Shown here piece after piece: positions 62,756-64,000 of a DNA stretch of 64,000 bases. The position numbers and the translations under genes were made by a program. The stretch is taken from contig JADKCG010000019.1 in assembly GCA_016714745.1 (NCBI GenBank), forward strand, positions 1-64,000, given 5' to 3'. The notes beneath the pieces were generated by a model. It worked only from the letters and a program-made list of their open reading frames with translations. It did not search any database and had not been told where the DNA came from. The stretch is from Elusimicrobiota bacterium. GTDB taxonomy: Bacteria > Elusimicrobiota > Elusimicrobia > FEN-1173. Each line of letters begins with the position of its first letter. The stretch's first letter is position 1.

Positions 62756-63749
62756 CCGCCGCCGTTGGCGAACGGCCATGGTCGCGGGCGTTATACTGGG
62801 GTCCCTGGGCACGTTGCCGTCCGCGGCGGAAGACTTCATCCGGCTCCTCAGCCCGGAAACGTTCGTGGTCACGGAGGTGGACCCGGCCCTCCAGGGAATG
62901 GTGGACCTGCCGGGACTTCGCAAAATCGAAGTGATCGTTGAACCGTTTCTGCCCGCCCCGGGCGAAACGCCGCGCCGGTACCAATGGGACGTTTTGTCGG
63001 GAAGTTTCCAAGGCCGGATCCGACTGTTCCCGGGACTTAATCTGGTCCGGTTGAGATCTCCGGGAAAACAGGTCATGACCGTGGCGGGCTTCTATCACCC
63101 AAGCGCAGACGTCTCGCAGAAACCCTGGGGCACATCCACCCCGGTGGTCCTGGCGGAACCGAGGGAACTGAGGGTGACTCACCCGCAGGTTCCCGTGGAC
63201 GGATTTTTGACCACGCCGGGCGTGACCGCGGTGGACGTTCTCGCTCTTTCCTCCGAACATATTCTCTTGATGCGGGGAGGCGATGGAACCGGGACCCGCT
63301 TGACCCTCCGACAGGCGGCCGTCAAAGACCTCCGTTTCCAAACCACGGCGGACCTGAGCGTGGGAGACAACATTCTCCTGATCCGGCCCGGCGCCGTCCC
63401 GGCCGCCGAGGTGGCCGTGCGGTCCGTGTTTTTTGAGCCGGAAAATCCCCGCCTTTCACTGGACACTCCCCAAACCAAGGAAGGCCGGATCCTGGTGCGA
63501 GGCCGCGCGAAAAAATCGGGATCTCGCGTCAGGGTGAAAGCGAGCGGGCTTGTGGGAGGGCCCAGGGGAACGCTGACACGACGTTTTTTTTACGATCAAG
63601 AAATTATCTCTGACCGAACCGGCCGCTTCGAAACCCAGGTTTTCCTGGGGAACCTCGCTGAAATAAAGAATTTTCCCTTGGTGGAAGTGTGGGTCGGGAA
63701 AGATTACGCGGCGAAGGTTTTGCTGGACATCGGTTCCATTCAACGATAA
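62745..63749 (+). CDS. Hypothetical exported protein, beta-rich
   Basis: 334 residues with a signal peptide (RTAMVAGVILGSLGTLPSAA). The mature part is built of beta-type segments (TEVDPALQGMVDLPGLRKIE, GRIRLFPGLNLVRLRSPGK, RVRVKASGLVGGPRGTL), perhaps two or three Ig-like domains. It overlaps the barrel gene, so the two are coupled and may form a cell-surface complex. No family recognised. Confidence 0.72.
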   Translation: MPTDRRRWRTAMVAGVILGSLGTLPSAAEDFIRLLSPETFVVTEVDPALQGMVDLPGLRKIEVIVEPFLPAPGETPRRYQWDVLSGSFQGRIRLFPGLNLVRLRSPGKQVMTVAGFYHPSADVSQKPWGTSTPVVLAEPRELRVTHPQVPVDGFLTTPGVTAVDVLALSSEHILLMRGGDGTGTRLTLRQAAVKDLRFQTTADLSVGDNILLIRPGAVPAAEVAVRSVFFEPENPRLSLDTPQTKEGRILVRGRAKKSGSRVRVKASGLVGGPRGTLTRRFFYDQEIISDRTGRFETQVFLGNLAEIKNFPLVEVWVGKDYAAKVLLDIGSIQR

Positions 63750-63789
63750 CGGCACCAAGCAAACCGACCTAAAGGAGAGGGGGTAAAAC

Positions 63790-64000
63790 ATGCGCAAAAT
63801 TCCGTTGATTCAGGTCATCGCCGCTTTTCTTTTAATGGGAATGTGGGCGGGAGCTTCCGGAGGAATTTCATGGCTTCTCCTCCACCGCTGGTCCGGGGCG
63901 GGGCCTTTCTTGTATTTCGCCGCGTTCGCCGTCGCCTGGGTGATCGTCGGGGTGGGGATCCACCGCGCCCTGATGGCTTTTTTTCCTCTCTTGGAAGGAG
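63790..64000 (+). CDS. Membrane protein, N-terminus only (possible acyltransferase)
   Basis: The ATG at 63790 follows AAGGAGAGG and the frame is open to the window end, 70 codons. Two transmembrane helices (VIAAFLLMGMWAGASGGISW; LYFAAFAVAWVIVGVGIH) lead into MAFFPLLEG. Order and spacing resemble the N-terminus of the hexapeptide acyltransferase at 54308-55012 (second helix, then MPLREGE). It may be a related acyltransferase or a longer NRPS-associated protein of the Pls/PosA type; too little is visible to decide. Confidence 0.6.
   Translation, partial: MRKIPLIQVIAAFLLMGMWAGASGGISWLLLHRWSGAGPFLYFAAFAVAWVIVGVGIHRALMAFFPLLEG

Noticed and set aside
1..64000. tRNA, rRNA, insertion sequences, integrases or prophage genes
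   Set aside because: Read on both strands for tRNA T-arm patterns and transposase or phage motifs; none seen. Short diverged ncRNAs could be missed by eye.

Overview
The window is chromosomal DNA of a Gram-negative bacterium of moderately high GC. Signs of an outer membrane are a beta-barrel protein, an AsmA-type protein, lipobox lipoproteins and a PstS/PstC phosphate importer. Gene content is mostly housekeeping and densely packed, with many ATGA, GTGA or TAATG stop/start overlaps. I see no prophage, transposase, CRISPR array, rRNA or tRNA. Lineage cannot be fixed from the sequence; an under-sampled phylum such as Elusimicrobiota is only a guess.

Layout. 1-1.9 kb: pstC (cut by the window edge) and pstS, divergent from a broken ppx/gppA remnant. 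2-10 kb: a hypothetical gene, an M23 peptidase, glycogen phosphorylase, bacteriohemerythrin and a membrane spermidine-synthase-like/TPR protein. 10-20 kb: metH, then a sulfur-transfer and translation run (cysteine desulfurase, IscU-like scaffold, mnmA, a ThiO-like oxidase, tyrS, a YihY/BrkB protein). 20-27.4 kb, minus strand: ECF sigma factor, a membrane anti-sigma factor with a PrcB-like C-terminus, and two large exported paralogues. 27.5-35.9 kb: gpmA, an M48 lipoprotein, a DedA protein, a short GT35 phosphorylase, fumC, a methyltransferase plus a GT39-like membrane protein, and greA. 36-44 kb: AsmA-like protein, a repeat-rich gap, a possible PD-(D/E)XK protein, an aminotransferase with serC, and an exported barrel protein resembling glycosidases. 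44.6-54 kb: LemA with a GIDE-domain partner, a DegT-type aminotransferase, small envelope proteins, an ATP-cone/uridine-kinase protein, a ClpS-like protein, HU, an AlaC/DapL-like aminotransferase with hom, and an SRPBCC protein. 54.3-64 kb is the most accessory-looking part: a left-handed beta-helix acyltransferase coupled to a GMC oxidoreductase/UGT glycosyltransferase fusion, a divergent methyltransferase, and a second ECF sigma/anti-sigma pair leading into exported and outer-membrane genes. The window ends inside a membrane gene whose N-terminus resembles that acyltransferase.

Three features run through the window. (1) At least nine genes have a -10-like hexamer, often the extended TGn-TAnnnT form, 5-9 nt before the start codon and no Shine-Dalgarno sequence, as expected of leaderless mRNAs. 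(2) Several families of short palindromic repeats sit between genes; one brings its own TAG and forms the stop codon of the upstream gene at all three copies. (3) About a dozen single-base frameshifts, mostly in homopolymers, split otherwise intact genes, which points to residual sequencing error more than to real gene decay. These genes are given below as single spans with the break noted.
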